The notes under the pieces are model-generated. The model searched no databases. It saw only the letters and a list, made by a program, of their open reading frames with translations, and was not told where the DNA came from. Shown piece by piece: positions 35,994-44,986 of a stretch of DNA of 64,000 nt (position 1 is the first letter of the stretch; each line of letters opens with the position of its first letter). Origin of the DNA: an uncultured Collinsella sp. (lineage in GTDB: Bacteria > Actinomycetota > Coriobacteriia > Coriobacteriales > Coriobacteriaceae); the NCBI GenBank assembly GCA_900541695.1, contig UQKL01000010.1, positions 25,890-89,889 on the forward strand. The letters run 5' to 3'. The translations under genes were made by a program, and so were the position numbers.

Positions 35994-36055
35994 CACTCAT
36001 TGGGGACAGGCTTACACGGGTGTTTTCGCTCATGTAAGCCTGTCCCCAATGAGTG
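35994..36055. repeat. 23 bp perfect inverted repeat with GGGGACAGG core
   Basis: The left arm (35994-36016) begins CACTCATTGGGGACAGGC and the right arm (36033-36055) is its exact complement, with a 16 nt loop. Its TTGGGGACAGG core resembles the TTTGGGACGGGG of the RAYT-associated repeats, but the flanks differ. It is probably a solitary REP-type element. Confidence 0.7.
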
Positions 36056-36056
36056 C

Positions 36057-36089
36057 AAAAAGGCGCCCTCCGTAGGGGAGAGCGCCTTT
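36057..36089 (-). terminator. Rho-independent terminator after rpmB
   Basis: On the minus strand AAAGGCGCTCTCC pairs with GGAGGGCGCCTTT, then continues TTTTTG-like. It separates rpmB from adhE. Confidence 0.85.
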
Positions 36090-36157
36090 GGTAAGTTCTA
36101 TGTGAACGCGAGGTCTTTGACCCGGAGAGTCCGAGGTACTTGTTGGTAAGACCTTAT

Positions 36158-36346
36158 TTAGGAGCGCGCAACCTTGCCGGACTTGAGGCAGGTGGAGCAA
36201 ACGTTCATCTTGCGACGGTGACCATCGACGACGACGTAGACGCGCTGGATGTTGGGGCGGAACTTACGGTTGGTGACGCGGTGAGAGTGGCTGATGGAGC
36301 GACCGGCAACGGGGTGCTTACCGCAAACTTCGCAAACTTTGGACAT
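36158..36346 (-). CDS. rpmB: 50S ribosomal protein L28
   Basis: The L28 protein (bL28), 62 residues. It begins SKVCEVCGKHPVAGRSISHS and ends with CSTCLKSGKV; the four cysteines form a zinc-binding C+ pattern. The ATG has AAGGAGGG upstream. It is a single-gene transcript between its -10 element and its terminator. Confidence 0.96.
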   Translation of the reverse strand: MSKVCEVCGKHPVAGRSISHSHRVTNRKFRPNIQRVYVVVDGHRRKMNVCSTCLKSGKVARS

Positions 36347-36400
36347 AACTGACCCTCCTTGGGCGACAAACGAACATGTCGCGTTAACAAACAAGCCTGA

Positions 36401-36409
36401 ACTATAGCA
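36401..36409 (-). promoter_or_regulatory. Extended -10 of rpmB
   Basis: On the minus strand it reads TGCTATAGT, 55 bp before the rpmB start, the same sequence as at rpsT. The -35 is unclear. Confidence 0.55.
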
Positions 36410-36669
36410 CAGAAGCAGCTCCCTGTGCGTAATCTACACAGAGATATTCCTCTTTTGGCGATAGTGCCCACGCCACGGCCCTGGACGTAGATCCGATTTG
36501 CGTGCGGCAGAGGGGATTATGCCAGCTCGTGCGTGCGTTTTCAAGCTCGTCCCACAAATATATATAGGTTTATTGAGCATTGGACTCCGTTTGCGGATTG
36601 CTCTGTATTTATGCTCGCAATTAAGCTCGAGGTTGGCTACACTATCCTTTGACCATTAAAGGGGTACGA

Positions 36670-36776
36670 GATACCCACATGGAATTACATAGCTGCCAAA
36701 GAGCAGCCCTTCCTGTGGGTGTCTGGTCCGCTTTGAGCGGTCGGGCATCTATTTTTTTGACTGTGTCAGCAGTCAA
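36670..36776 (+). promoter_or_regulatory. Structured leader of the pyr operon, candidate attenuator
   Basis: GATACCCACATGGAA (36670-36684) pairs with TTCCTGTGGGTGTC (36710-36723), enclosing a GCTGC/GCAGC hairpin. Then come CCGCT/AGCGG and a run of seven T (36752-36758), and finally TTGACTG/CAGTCAA (36757-36776) just before the ribosome site. PyrR controls such operons by RNA-binding attenuation in Firmicutes. I did not recognise the consensus PyrR-binding loop, so this role is inferred. Confidence 0.45.
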
Positions 36777-36785
36777 GACATGTGA

Positions 36786-37382
<597 letters not shown>

Positions 37383-37386
37383 TACC

Positions 37387-38331
37387 GTGGCGTTCAACCA
37401 TAAGCACCTGATCGACATTACCGAGTACTCCGAAGAGGACATCAAGCTCATCCTCGAGACCGCCAAGGCGTTCTCCGAGGTCAACGAGCGTGCCATCAAG
37501 AAGGTCCCCACGCTCAAGGGCAAGACCATCGTCAACATGTTCAACGAGCCCTCGACGCGCACCCGCAGCTCCTTCGAGCTCGCCGAGAAGCGTCTTTCGG
37601 CCGACAGCCTCAACTTTGGCGGCTCCTCGACCTCTACGGTCAAGGGCGAGAGCCTCGTCGACACCGTCGAGACCCTCAACGCCTATAAGATCGACTGCAT
37701 CGTCGTGCGCGATAAGCACGCCGGTGCTCCCTACATCGTCACGCAGAACTCGCCCGCGAGCGTCATCTGCGCCGGTGACGGCAAGCACAACCATCCCACG
37801 CAGGCCCTGCTCGACCTGTACACCATCTGGGAACACAAGGGTGACTTCCACGGTCTGAAGGTCGCCGTCGTCGGCGATATCGCGCACTCCCGTGTCTGCG
37901 GCTCGCTGATCCCTGCGTTGAAGATCATGGGCTGCGAGACCTACGCGGTTGCCCCCGGCACGCTGCTGCCGCCGGCGCCCGAGGTTCTGGGCTGCGATCA
38001 CGTGACGAGCGACCTCGATTCCGTTCTGCCCGAGCTGGACGTCGTCTACATGCTGCGCGTGCAGCAGGAGCGCCTCGAGGGTGCCCCGTTCCCCACGATT
38101 CGCGAGTACCACAAGCTCTTCGGCCTGACCAAGGACCGTGAGAAGCTCATGAAGCCCGACGCGATCATCTGCCACCCGGGCCCCATCAACCGCGGCGTCG
38201 AGTTCGACTCCTATATGGCCGACCACCCGCAACGCTCCGTCATTTTGGAGCAGGTCTACGCCGGTATCTGCGTGCGTATGGCTATCCTGTATCTGCTGCT
38301 TGGAGGTGCCGATAATGGCCTTGCTTCTTAA
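37387..38331 (+). CDS. pyrB: Aspartate carbamoyltransferase catalytic subunit
   Basis: PyrB condenses aspartate with carbamoyl phosphate. The carbamoyl-phosphate site is in NEPSTRTRSSFELA, with GDGKHNHPTQALLDLYT and HPGPINRGVE. A GTG start at 37387 follows GGGAGGTG. At 314 residues it is full length. No pyrI regulatory subunit is nearby. It overlaps pyrC by 17 nt. Confidence 0.96.
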   Translation: MAFNHKHLIDITEYSEEDIKLILETAKAFSEVNERAIKKVPTLKGKTIVNMFNEPSTRTRSSFELAEKRLSADSLNFGGSSTSTVKGESLVDTVETLNAYKIDCIVVRDKHAGAPYIVTQNSPASVICAGDGKHNHPTQALLDLYTIWEHKGDFHGLKVAVVGDIAHSRVCGSLIPALKIMGCETYAVAPGTLLPPAPEVLGCDHVTSDLDSVLPELDVVYMLRVQQERLEGAPFPTIREYHKLFGLTKDREKLMKPDAIICHPGPINRGVEFDSYMADHPQRSVILEQVYAGICVRMAILYLLLGGADNGLAS

Positions 38332-39604
38332 GAATGCCCACGTCGTCGACCCGTCCGTCGAGCTTGACGGTGTCGTTGACGTCCTGATTGACGGCGATAA
38401 GATCGCCGAGGTCGGCGAGAATCTCGCCGTCGAGGGAGCCGAGGTCCGCGACCTTTCCGGCAAGTACCTCGTCCCCGGTCTGGTGGATATGCACGTTCAC
38501 CTTCGCGAGCCCGGTTACGAGGTCAAAGAGGACATCGAGAGCGGCACCCGCGCAGCTGCCAAGGGCGGCTTTACCGGCGTGTGCTCCATGCCCAACACCG
38601 ATCCCGTCACCGATAACGGCACCGTCGTGGAATTCGTCAAGTCCCGCGCTGCCGAGGTCGGTCACTGCCGCGTCTATCCGTCGGGCGCCATGACCCGCGG
38701 TCTTAAGGGCGAGGCCATGTCCGAGATGGGCGATATGGTCGCCCACGGCGCCGTCGCCTTCACCGACGACGGTCGCGGCGTGCAGGGCGCGGGCATGCTC
38801 CGTCGCTGCATGGACTACGGCAAGATGTTCGGCAAGGTCTTTATGAGCCACTGCCAGGACGAGGACCTGGTCGGCCACGGTCAGATCAACGAGGGCAAGG
38901 TCTCGACCCGTCTGGCCCTCGAGGGCTGGCCGGCTGCCGGCGAGGAGCTCCAGATCGCCCGCGACATCGAGATCGCCAAGCTGACCGGTGCCAAGCTGCA
39001 CATCCAGCACATTTCCACCGCCCATGGCCTGGAGATCGTGCGTGCCGGTAAGGCCGCTGGCGTTCAGGTTACCTGCGAGGCCACCCCGCACCACATGTTC
39101 CTGACCGAGAACGACCTGGACGAGACCTACAACACCTCGCTCAAGGTCAACCCGCCGCTGCGCACCGAGGAGGATGCCGAGGCCATCCGTCAGGGCGTCA
39201 TCGACGGCACCGTCGACGTTATCGTCACCGATCACGCTCCCCACACCCCGTGGGAGAAGGCCCGCGAGTTCGAGCTTGCGCCCTTCGGCATGATCGGCCT
39301 CGAGACTTCGCTGTCGCTCGTCCTCACCGAGCTGGTCAACACGGGCAAGATGAGCATGGCCCGTATGGTCGAGCTCATGGCCATCAAGCCGCGTGAGATC
39401 CTGGGCCTCGACCAGGTTCAGGTCAAGGCGGGCTCCGTTGCCGACCTGACCGTGTTCGACGCGTCCGCCACCTGGACGGTCGGCGAGGACGGTTACGAGT
39501 CACGCGCCGAGAACTCCGGTTTTGCCGGCCGCACGCTCACCGGTCGTGCCACCGATGTGTTTGTCGGCGGTAAGCAGACGCTCGCCGACGGCTGCATCTG
39601 CTAG
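38315..39604 (+). CDS. pyrC: Dihydroorotase
   Basis: This class I dihydroorotase is a zinc amidohydrolase. The metal ligands are in VDMHVHLREPG (HxH), with later histidines in MSHCQDEDL, HIQHIST and the Asp in TDHAPHTP. At 429 residues it belongs to the Gram-positive PyrC type. ATG 38315 has TTGGAGGTG upstream, inside the end of pyrB. Confidence 0.95.
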   Translation: MALLLKNAHVVDPSVELDGVVDVLIDGDKIAEVGENLAVEGAEVRDLSGKYLVPGLVDMHVHLREPGYEVKEDIESGTRAAAKGGFTGVCSMPNTDPVTDNGTVVEFVKSRAAEVGHCRVYPSGAMTRGLKGEAMSEMGDMVAHGAVAFTDDGRGVQGAGMLRRCMDYGKMFGKVFMSHCQDEDLVGHGQINEGKVSTRLALEGWPAAGEELQIARDIEIAKLTGAKLHIQHISTAHGLEIVRAGKAAGVQVTCEATPHHMFLTENDLDETYNTSLKVNPPLRTEEDAEAIRQGVIDGTVDVIVTDHAPHTPWEKAREFELAPFGMIGLETSLSLVLTELVNTGKMSMARMVELMAIKPREILGLDQVQVKAGSVADLTVFDASATWTVGEDGYESRAENSGFAGRTLTGRATDVFVGGKQTLADGCIC

Positions 39605-39624
39605 CATAGCCTTATCGCTTTTGT

Positions 39625-39649
39625 GCGCGGTGCCCTTGCGGTGCCGCGC
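39625..39649 (+). terminator. Hairpin between pyrC and pyrK
   Basis: GCGCGGTGCC and GGTGCCGCGC pair over 10 bp (two G-U) with a 5-base loop, followed by TTTCTGTTCG. It could be a partial terminator that lowers pyrKDF expression, or an mRNA processing site. Confidence 0.45.
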
Positions 39650-39696
39650 TTTCTGTTCGTTTTGACCATGCAACCGCATGGGGGATTGGAGCGTCT

Positions 39697-40488
39697 ATGC
39701 CCACACCTTCCACTGCACGCATACACGACTTTGAGGTCGTATCGAACCAGGAGATCGCCGATGGCATCTTCTCGCTCGTCATCTCGGCCCCTAAGCTTGC
39801 AAGTGCGCTCAAGCCCGGTCAGTTTGTGAACATTGCCGTGCCCGGCGATGCGTCCTCGCTGCTTCGCGTGCCTCTGAGCTTCTATCGCGCCGACGCCCAG
39901 GCCGGCACCGTCGAGCTGTGGTACGCCGTCGTGGGCGATGACACCCGTCGTCTGTCGCAGATGGCCCCCGGTTCCACCTCTAATCTGCTGGGCCCTGGCG
40001 GCCGCGGCTGGCTTGTGCCCGAGGGCACCAGGAAGGCGCTGCTCGTGGCAGGCGGCATCGGTGTTCCGCCCGTGCTGTGCCTTGCCGGCAAGCTTGCCGA
40101 GCAGGGTGTGGCCGTTGACGTGTGCCTGGGCTTTGGCACCGCGTCCAAGGCCGTGGGCATCGATGAGTTCCGCGCGCTGTGCGATACGGTCAACGTATGC
40201 ACCGACGACGGCTCGCTTGGCACGCACGGTTTTTGCACCGATCCTGCCGCCGAGCTGCTTGGCGAGGGCGGCTACGACTACGTCGCCAGCTGCGGTCCCG
40301 CCGTCATGATGAAGAAGGTCGCCGCCGCTGCCGCCGAGGCCGGTGCGTACTGCGAGGTGTCGCTTGAGCGCATGATGAGCTGTGGCTTTGGCGCCTGCAA
40401 CACCTGCAATGTCGAGACGGTCGACGGTATGAAGGGTGCTTGCATGTGCGGCCCCGTGTTCGATGCTTCTAAGGTGGTGGTCTTCTAG
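39697..40488 (+). CDS. pyrK: Dihydroorotate dehydrogenase electron transfer subunit
   Basis: PyrK carries FAD and a 2Fe-2S cluster and passes electrons from PyrD to NAD. The FAD-binding region is LLRVPLSFYRAD; the cluster cysteines are in MSCGFGACNTC and GACMCGPVF at the C-terminus. At 263 residues it matches the family. It overlaps the pyrD start by one base, consistent with a class 1B PyrDK enzyme. Confidence 0.94.
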   Translation: MPTPSTARIHDFEVVSNQEIADGIFSLVISAPKLASALKPGQFVNIAVPGDASSLLRVPLSFYRADAQAGTVELWYAVVGDDTRRLSQMAPGSTSNLLGPGGRGWLVPEGTRKALLVAGGIGVPPVLCLAGKLAEQGVAVDVCLGFGTASKAVGIDEFRALCDTVNVCTDDGSLGTHGFCTDPAAELLGEGGYDYVASCGPAVMMKKVAAAAAEAGAYCEVSLERMMSCGFGACNTCNVETVDGMKGACMCGPVFDASKVVVF

Positions 40489-41411
40489 TGGGTACCGTGA
40501 ACATGGCCGTCGATTTCGGCGGCGTCAAGATGCAGAACCCCATCAACACCGCAGCCGGTACCTTTGGCTACGGTTGGCAGTTCCAGAACTTCTTTGATGT
40601 TTCCCAGCTGGGCGCCATCACCACCAAGGGTTGCGCTGCCGAGCCCTGGCCCGGCAATCCCGCGCCCCGCATGGCCGAGATTCCCGGCGGCATGATCAAC
40701 TCCGTGGGCCTTCAGAACCCCGGCGTGGCCGCCTTTGCCCGCGAGTCCGGTCCGTGGCTCGAACAGCTTTCCAAGGACGGCTGCCAGGTCATCTGTCAGG
40801 TTGCCGGCCACTCCGTTGACGAGTTTGTTCGCGCACTCGAGATGTATGTCGAGCTGTGCCCCTGGGCTGCCGGCTACGAGATCAACGTGAGCTGCCCTAA
40901 TATCGCCGCCGGCGGTGCCGCCATGGGCTCCACGCCCGAGGGCGCCTCTTCCGTTATGGCTGCCTGCCGCAAGGTGACCGATAAGCCGCTGTTCGTGAAG
41001 ATGGCGCCCGTCAACGTCGCCGAGATCGCCAAGGCCCTCGAGGCTGCCGGTGCCGATGGCCTTTCGGTCATCAACTCCATCCAGGGTATGGCCATCGACG
41101 TCCATACCCGCAAGTCCCGCGTGGCCAAGCCCAAGGGCGGCCTTTCGGGCCCGCTGTGCCACCACATTGCCGTGCGCATGGTCTGGGAGGTTGCCCAGGC
41201 CGTCGATATCCCCATCAACGGTGTCGGCGGCGTCATGACGGGCGAGGATGCGGCCGAGTTTATCCTGGCCGGCGCCACCTGCGTGTCGGTCGGCATGGCC
41301 AATTTCGTCGATCCGTGCGCCTCAATTAAGATCGCGCACGAGCTCGAGGCCTGGGCGGAGTCCCAGGGCGTGAAGGACATCAACGAGCTGGTAGGTGCTT
41401 TCGAATGCTAG
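40488..41411 (+). CDS. pyrD: Dihydroorotate dehydrogenase (NAD, class 1B) catalytic subunit
   Basis: This FMN enzyme oxidises dihydroorotate to orotate. NTAAGTFGYG, VTSKGCAAEP-like TTKGCAAEPW, the NVSCPN motif with the class 1B cysteine, and INGVGGVMTGEDAAEFILAG are visible. The 307 residues start at GTG 40488, overlapping the pyrK stop (TAGTG). GTG 40497 is possible. Confidence 0.94.
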   Translation: MGTVNMAVDFGGVKMQNPINTAAGTFGYGWQFQNFFDVSQLGAITTKGCAAEPWPGNPAPRMAEIPGGMINSVGLQNPGVAAFARESGPWLEQLSKDGCQVICQVAGHSVDEFVRALEMYVELCPWAAGYEINVSCPNIAAGGAAMGSTPEGASSVMAACRKVTDKPLFVKMAPVNVAEIAKALEAAGADGLSVINSIQGMAIDVHTRKSRVAKPKGGLSGPLCHHIAVRMVWEVAQAVDIPINGVGGVMTGEDAAEFILAGATCVSVGMANFVDPCASIKIAHELEAWAESQGVKDINELVGAFEC

Positions 41412-42121
41412 AGACCGACGCCCGCGACCGCGTTATCGTCGCCCTCGACTGCGACCGTGAGCGTGCGCTCGAGCTCGCCCACGAGCTTTCTGGTCATGCC
41501 GCTTGGCTCAAGGTGGGCATGACGCTCTATTACGCCGAGGGGCCCGAGATCGTCAAGACGTTCAAGGACCTGGGCTTTAAGGTCTTCCTCGACCTCAAGT
41601 TCCATGACATTCCGCATCAGGTGCGCGGTGCCGCCCGTTCGGCCTCGCTTGCCGGTGCCGACCTGCTCTCGGTCCACGGCCTGGGTTCTGGTGCTATGCT
41701 CGCTGCGTGCCGTGAGGGTGCCGAGGAGGCGCGCGAGGACCGCGCCAAGCTCGTCGCCATCACCGTGCTCACGAGCATGAACCAGGATTCGCTGGCTGAG
41801 ATCGGCGTCGAGTCACCCGTGGCCGAGGAGGCCGCCCGCCTGGCAAAGCTTGCCCAGGCCAACGGTATCGACGGCATCGTGTGCTCGCCGATGGAGGCCC
41901 ATGACATGCGCGAGCTGCTCGGCCCCGACGCGTTGATCGTGACTCCGGGCGTTCGTCCGGTGGGTGCCGCCCTTGGTGACCAGTCCCGTGTGGCGACGCC
42001 TTCTCAGGCTATCGAGCGCGGCGCGAGCCATATCGTGGTGGGCCGACCCATCACCGGTGCCGACGACCCGGTTGCCGCCTTTGACGCTATCGTTGCCGAG
42101 CTGGTCGAAAACGTCGCCTAA
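41405..42121 (+). CDS. pyrF: Orotidine 5'-phosphate decarboxylase
   Basis: PyrF decarboxylates OMP to UMP. The catalytic DLKFHDIPHQVR (Asp-Lys-Asp) is intact, with VTPGVRPVG and VGRPITGADDP at the phosphate site. The 238 residues are typical of class I. The ATG overlaps the pyrD end by 7 nt. It is the last pyr gene; pyrE and carAB are not in the window. Confidence 0.96.
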   Translation: MLETDARDRVIVALDCDRERALELAHELSGHAAWLKVGMTLYYAEGPEIVKTFKDLGFKVFLDLKFHDIPHQVRGAARSASLAGADLLSVHGLGSGAMLAACREGAEEAREDRAKLVAITVLTSMNQDSLAEIGVESPVAEEAARLAKLAQANGIDGIVCSPMEAHDMRELLGPDALIVTPGVRPVGAALGDQSRVATPSQAIERGASHIVVGRPITGADDPVAAFDAIVAELVENVA

Positions 42122-42166
42122 AAGATTCCCTCAAGTCACCACTTTTGGGTCTCATTAGCACAAATT

Positions 42167-42224
42167 AGCCCCTGTGCCTGCGAAAACTTTCCCATCCTTT
42201 GTGTGGAATCGCAGGTCAGGGGCT
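42167..42224 (+). terminator. Two-part hairpin after pyrF
   Basis: AGCCCCTG plus CCTGCGA pair with TCGCAGG plus CAGGGGCT through a small internal loop, around a 25 nt loop. It is followed only by CAACTTTAACC, so classical termination is uncertain. It is the only strong structure between the pyr operon and the IHF gene. Confidence 0.5.
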
Positions 42225-42361
42225 CAACTTTAACCTCCGTATATTGCACTTTTCGCAGGTATCGTCTAACCTATGGTGCCGTCGATTGGGCATTTAGTGC
42301 GTTTGACGTGCTAAAATGCCAATTATTGCATCAGATATAACCCAACTATTTGGAGGTTCGA

Positions 42362-42670
42362 ATGGCACTCCCTCAGCTTACCGACGAGCAGCGCAAGCAG
42401 GCTCTTGAGAAGGCTGCCGCCGCACGTCACGCCCGCGCTGAGCTTCGCGAGCAGATCAAGAAGGGCGAGAAGTCCCTCGAGTCCGTGCTCAACTCCGATG
42501 ACCCCATCGCTTCCCGCATGAAGGTTTCCACCCTCATCGAGTCTCTCCCCGGTTATGGCAAGGCCAAGGCCGCCAAGATCATGGAGGAGCTCGGCATCTC
42601 CGCTACCCGTCGCGTCCAGGGCCTCGGCGTCCGCCAGCGCGAGCAGCTCCTCGAGCAGCTGACCAAATAA
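42362..42670 (+). CDS. mihF: Actinobacterial integration host factor (mIHF)
   Basis: This is a nucleoid protein of the mycobacterial IHF family, unrelated to IhfA/IhfB. It begins ALPQLTDEQRKQALEKAAAA and contains MKVSTLIESLPGYGKAKA, then RRVQGLGVRQREQLL, which are the S13-like H2TH DNA-binding sequences. It has 102 residues; ATG 42362 follows TTGGAGG. The mihF-gmk-rpoZ order is characteristic of Actinobacteria and is a strong taxonomic hint. Confidence 0.94.
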   Translation: MALPQLTDEQRKQALEKAAAARHARAELREQIKKGEKSLESVLNSDDPIASRMKVSTLIESLPGYGKAKAAKIMEELGISATRRVQGLGVRQREQLLEQLTK

Positions 42671-43240
42671 GTGAGCGCTCAGGATTCAAAGCTCTTTGTG
42701 ATTTCTGGACCGTCAGGTGCAGGCAAGGGCACGCTCGTCACTCGTGTGCGCGAGCGTCGCTCGAACCTGGGCCTGACGGTTTCGGCTACCACGCGAGCAC
42801 CACGCAAAGGTGAGGTCGACGGCGTCAACTACTTTTTCCTGACGCGCGAGGAGTTCGACCGCCGCGTGGCAAACGGTGAGTTTGTTGAGTGGGCCGAGGT
42901 CCACGGTAACTGCTACGGCACCTTGGTGAGCGAGGTCACATCCAAGCTCGCCTCTGGCTCGTCTCTGATCTTGGAGATCGATGTCCAGGGAGCCCTGCAG
43001 GTCAAGGAGCGTTTCCCCGAGGCCGTGTTGATCTTTATCAAGCCGCCTTCGCTCGAGGTGCTCCGCGAGCGTCTGGTCGGTCGCGGTACCGAGACGCCCG
43101 AGACGATTGAGCTGCGTATGGCAAACGCCGCCGATGAACTTGCCCTTGCCGACCGCTACGACGACGTCGTGGTGAATGACGATCTCGACCGCGCGACCGA
43201 TGAGCTCGTTCGCGTTCTCGATATGCATGAAAGGATCTGA
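42671..43240 (+). CDS. gmk: Guanylate kinase
   Basis: Gmk converts GMP to GDP. The P-loop ISGPSGAGKGTLV, TTRAPRKGEVDGVNYFF and EIDVQGALQVK are diagnostic. The 189-residue gene starts at a GTG adjoining the mIHF stop codon, with little Shine-Dalgarno, so it is probably translationally coupled. Confidence 0.96.
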   Translation: MSAQDSKLFVISGPSGAGKGTLVTRVRERRSNLGLTVSATTRAPRKGEVDGVNYFFLTREEFDRRVANGEFVEWAEVHGNCYGTLVSEVTSKLASGSSLILEIDVQGALQVKERFPEAVLIFIKPPSLEVLRERLVGRGTETPETIELRMANAADELALADRYDDVVVNDDLDRATDELVRVLDMHERI

Positions 43241-43245
43241 GGTCC

Positions 43246-43527
43246 GTGTCCGTTGTAAAGCCTTGCATTGACGATCTTCTGGAGAAGACCGATCACAACC
43301 GCTTCCTGCTCGCCTCGCTTGCCTCCAAGCGCGCCTGCGACATTAACAGCATGTTGCGTGGCCAGCACAACCGCGTGCTCGCCGTCCAGGATGTCGATGA
43401 CATCACTATTGCGCTTTCCGGCGCCGATACCATCTCGATGGCTATGGACGAGATTGTCGACGGCGACATCTCCTACGACGAGGCCCGTTACGAGAAGGCA
43501 CTCGGCCATAAGGTTGCTGAAGCCTAA
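43246..43527 (+). CDS. rpoZ: DNA-directed RNA polymerase omega subunit
   Basis: Omega helps assemble RNA polymerase by chaperoning beta-prime. The 93 residues include PCIDDLLEKTDHNRFLLASL and ASKRACDINSM, the family core, and an acidic C-terminal part. GTG 43246 follows AAAGGA. Its place after gmk is conserved. Confidence 0.92.
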   Translation: MSVVKPCIDDLLEKTDHNRFLLASLASKRACDINSMLRGQHNRVLAVQDVDDITIALSGADTISMAMDEIVDGDISYDEARYEKALGHKVAEA

Positions 43528-44772
43528 ATGGCAGCCCGCGTCTGCCTGGTCCACTATCACGAGGTTGGACTAAAGGGCAAGAACCGCGCACATTTTGAGC
43601 ATATCCTCATGGATAACATCAAGGCGGCCTTGGCCGCCTTTTCCGTGAATGCCGTGTCTCGAATTTCCGGTTATATCCTCGTGACCTTTAACGAGCATCA
43701 GGCCGACGAGGCGGCGCGCGTCATTCGCACCGTCCCCGGCGTTGCTCGCGTGTCCCTGGCATATCACACGAACCGCGACCCGCAGGAGTACTGCGCCGCC
43801 GCCGTGAAGGCGCTGCGCGAGTTTGGTCCCTTTGAGTCGTTTAAGGTGCATGCCAAGCGCTCGAACACCGACTACGAGCTCACCTCGATTGATATCAATC
43901 GTCAGGTGGGAGAGGTGTTGTGCGAGGCGTTTCCCGATAAAAAGGTCCAGATGCACGACCCCGACGCAATGGTGCACGTGTTGGTGGTCCAGGGTAGCGT
44001 TTATGTGTACGCGCGCTCCGAGCGCGGCGTGGGCGGTCTGCCGGTGGGATCTGCCGGCAAGGTCGTGACGCTACTGTCGTCGGGTATCGATTCTCCGGTA
44101 GCGACCTGGATGCTCGCGCGTCGCGGCGCGGTGTGCGTGCCGGTACATTTCTCCGGTCGTCCGCAGACGCCCGACACGAGCGAGTATTTGGTGCAGGACA
44201 TCATCCGTGCGCTTGAGCCGGGTGTCCAGATCGGCCGCCTGTACGTGGTGCCGTTTGGCGATTGTCAGCGTGAGATCTCGGTGACCTGCCCCAGCAACCT
44301 GCGCGTGATCATGTACCGTCGCATTATGTATTCGGTTGCCGAGCGCATTGCGCATATCGAGGGCGCCAAGGCTATTGTGACCGGTGAATCGCTCGGTCAG
44401 GTTGCTTCCCAGACGCTCGAGAACATCATGGCCGTCAACGAGGCCGTCAAGATCCCCGTGTTCCGCCCGCTGATTGGTTCGGACAAGCAGGAGATCATCG
44501 CGCGTGCCGAGGAAATCGGTACCTTCGATATCTCGACCGAGGCCGCTCCCGATTGCTGCACGCTCTTTATGCCGCGCCGCCCCGAGACGCACGCCAAACT
44601 CGATGCCGTGCATGAGGCGTGGGAGCTGTTCGATCACGAGGAGATGATTGAGCGCTTGCTCAAGCAGACCGAGTATATCGACTTCGAGAGCAACACGTAT
44701 AAGGCCCCTAAGACCTTAAAACGCAAACATTCCGAGCTCGCTCCACGTGAGATTTACCAAGATCACGAATAA
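43528..44772 (+). CDS. thiI: tRNA 4-thiouridine synthetase ThiI
   Basis: ThiI adds sulfur to U8 of tRNA and may serve thiamine synthesis. An NFLD and THUMP region fills residues 1-170, followed by the PP-loop ATPase motif LLSSGIDSPVATWMLARRG. A cysteine pair is in APDCCTLFMPRRPE. At 414 residues it lacks the C-terminal rhodanese domain of the E. coli protein, as in many Gram-positives, so a separate sulfur donor is needed. It starts directly after the rpoZ TAA. Confidence 0.94.
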   Translation: MAARVCLVHYHEVGLKGKNRAHFEHILMDNIKAALAAFSVNAVSRISGYILVTFNEHQADEAARVIRTVPGVARVSLAYHTNRDPQEYCAAAVKALREFGPFESFKVHAKRSNTDYELTSIDINRQVGEVLCEAFPDKKVQMHDPDAMVHVLVVQGSVYVYARSERGVGGLPVGSAGKVVTLLSSGIDSPVATWMLARRGAVCVPVHFSGRPQTPDTSEYLVQDIIRALEPGVQIGRLYVVPFGDCQREISVTCPSNLRVIMYRRIMYSVAERIAHIEGAKAIVTGESLGQVASQTLENIMAVNEAVKIPVFRPLIGSDKQEIIARAEEIGTFDISTEAAPDCCTLFMPRRPETHAKLDAVHEAWELFDHEEMIERLLKQTEYIDFESNTYKAPKTLKRKHSELAPREIYQDHE

Positions 44773-44783
44773 TGTTGTGTATA

Positions 44784-44816
44784 GACCGGCGGTGATTTTG
44801 CATCGTCGGTCTTTTT
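44784..44816 (+). terminator. Terminator after thiI
   Basis: GACCGGCGG and TCGTCGGTC form a 9 bp stem with two G-U pairs, then CTTTTTC-like. It ends the mihF-gmk-rpoZ-thiI unit. Confidence 0.8.
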
Positions 44817-44986
44817 CTATCTGGGCATTAGGCGATAAACGGTTCATTTGTCGACGTGTGCCTGAATAAATGGACACTTTTCCGCAAGGTTTTGGTCAGC
44901 TTTTGGTTTGACCGCGAAAACCGGTGTGGGCGTGCGGAGGCTGCGGCGTTCGTTTCCTGACACGATGGTGTTGGGAGGTGTTTGCT

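Larger units (their letters stand above)
35847..36157 (-). other. Non-coding region between rpmB and adhE
   Basis: This 311 bp minus-strand gap holds, in transcription order, the rpmB terminator (36057-36089), a 23 bp perfect inverted repeat (35994-36055), a 12 bp inverted repeat (35939-35968) and an adhE -10 element (35887-35895). I saw no coding sequence in it. Confidence 0.7.
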
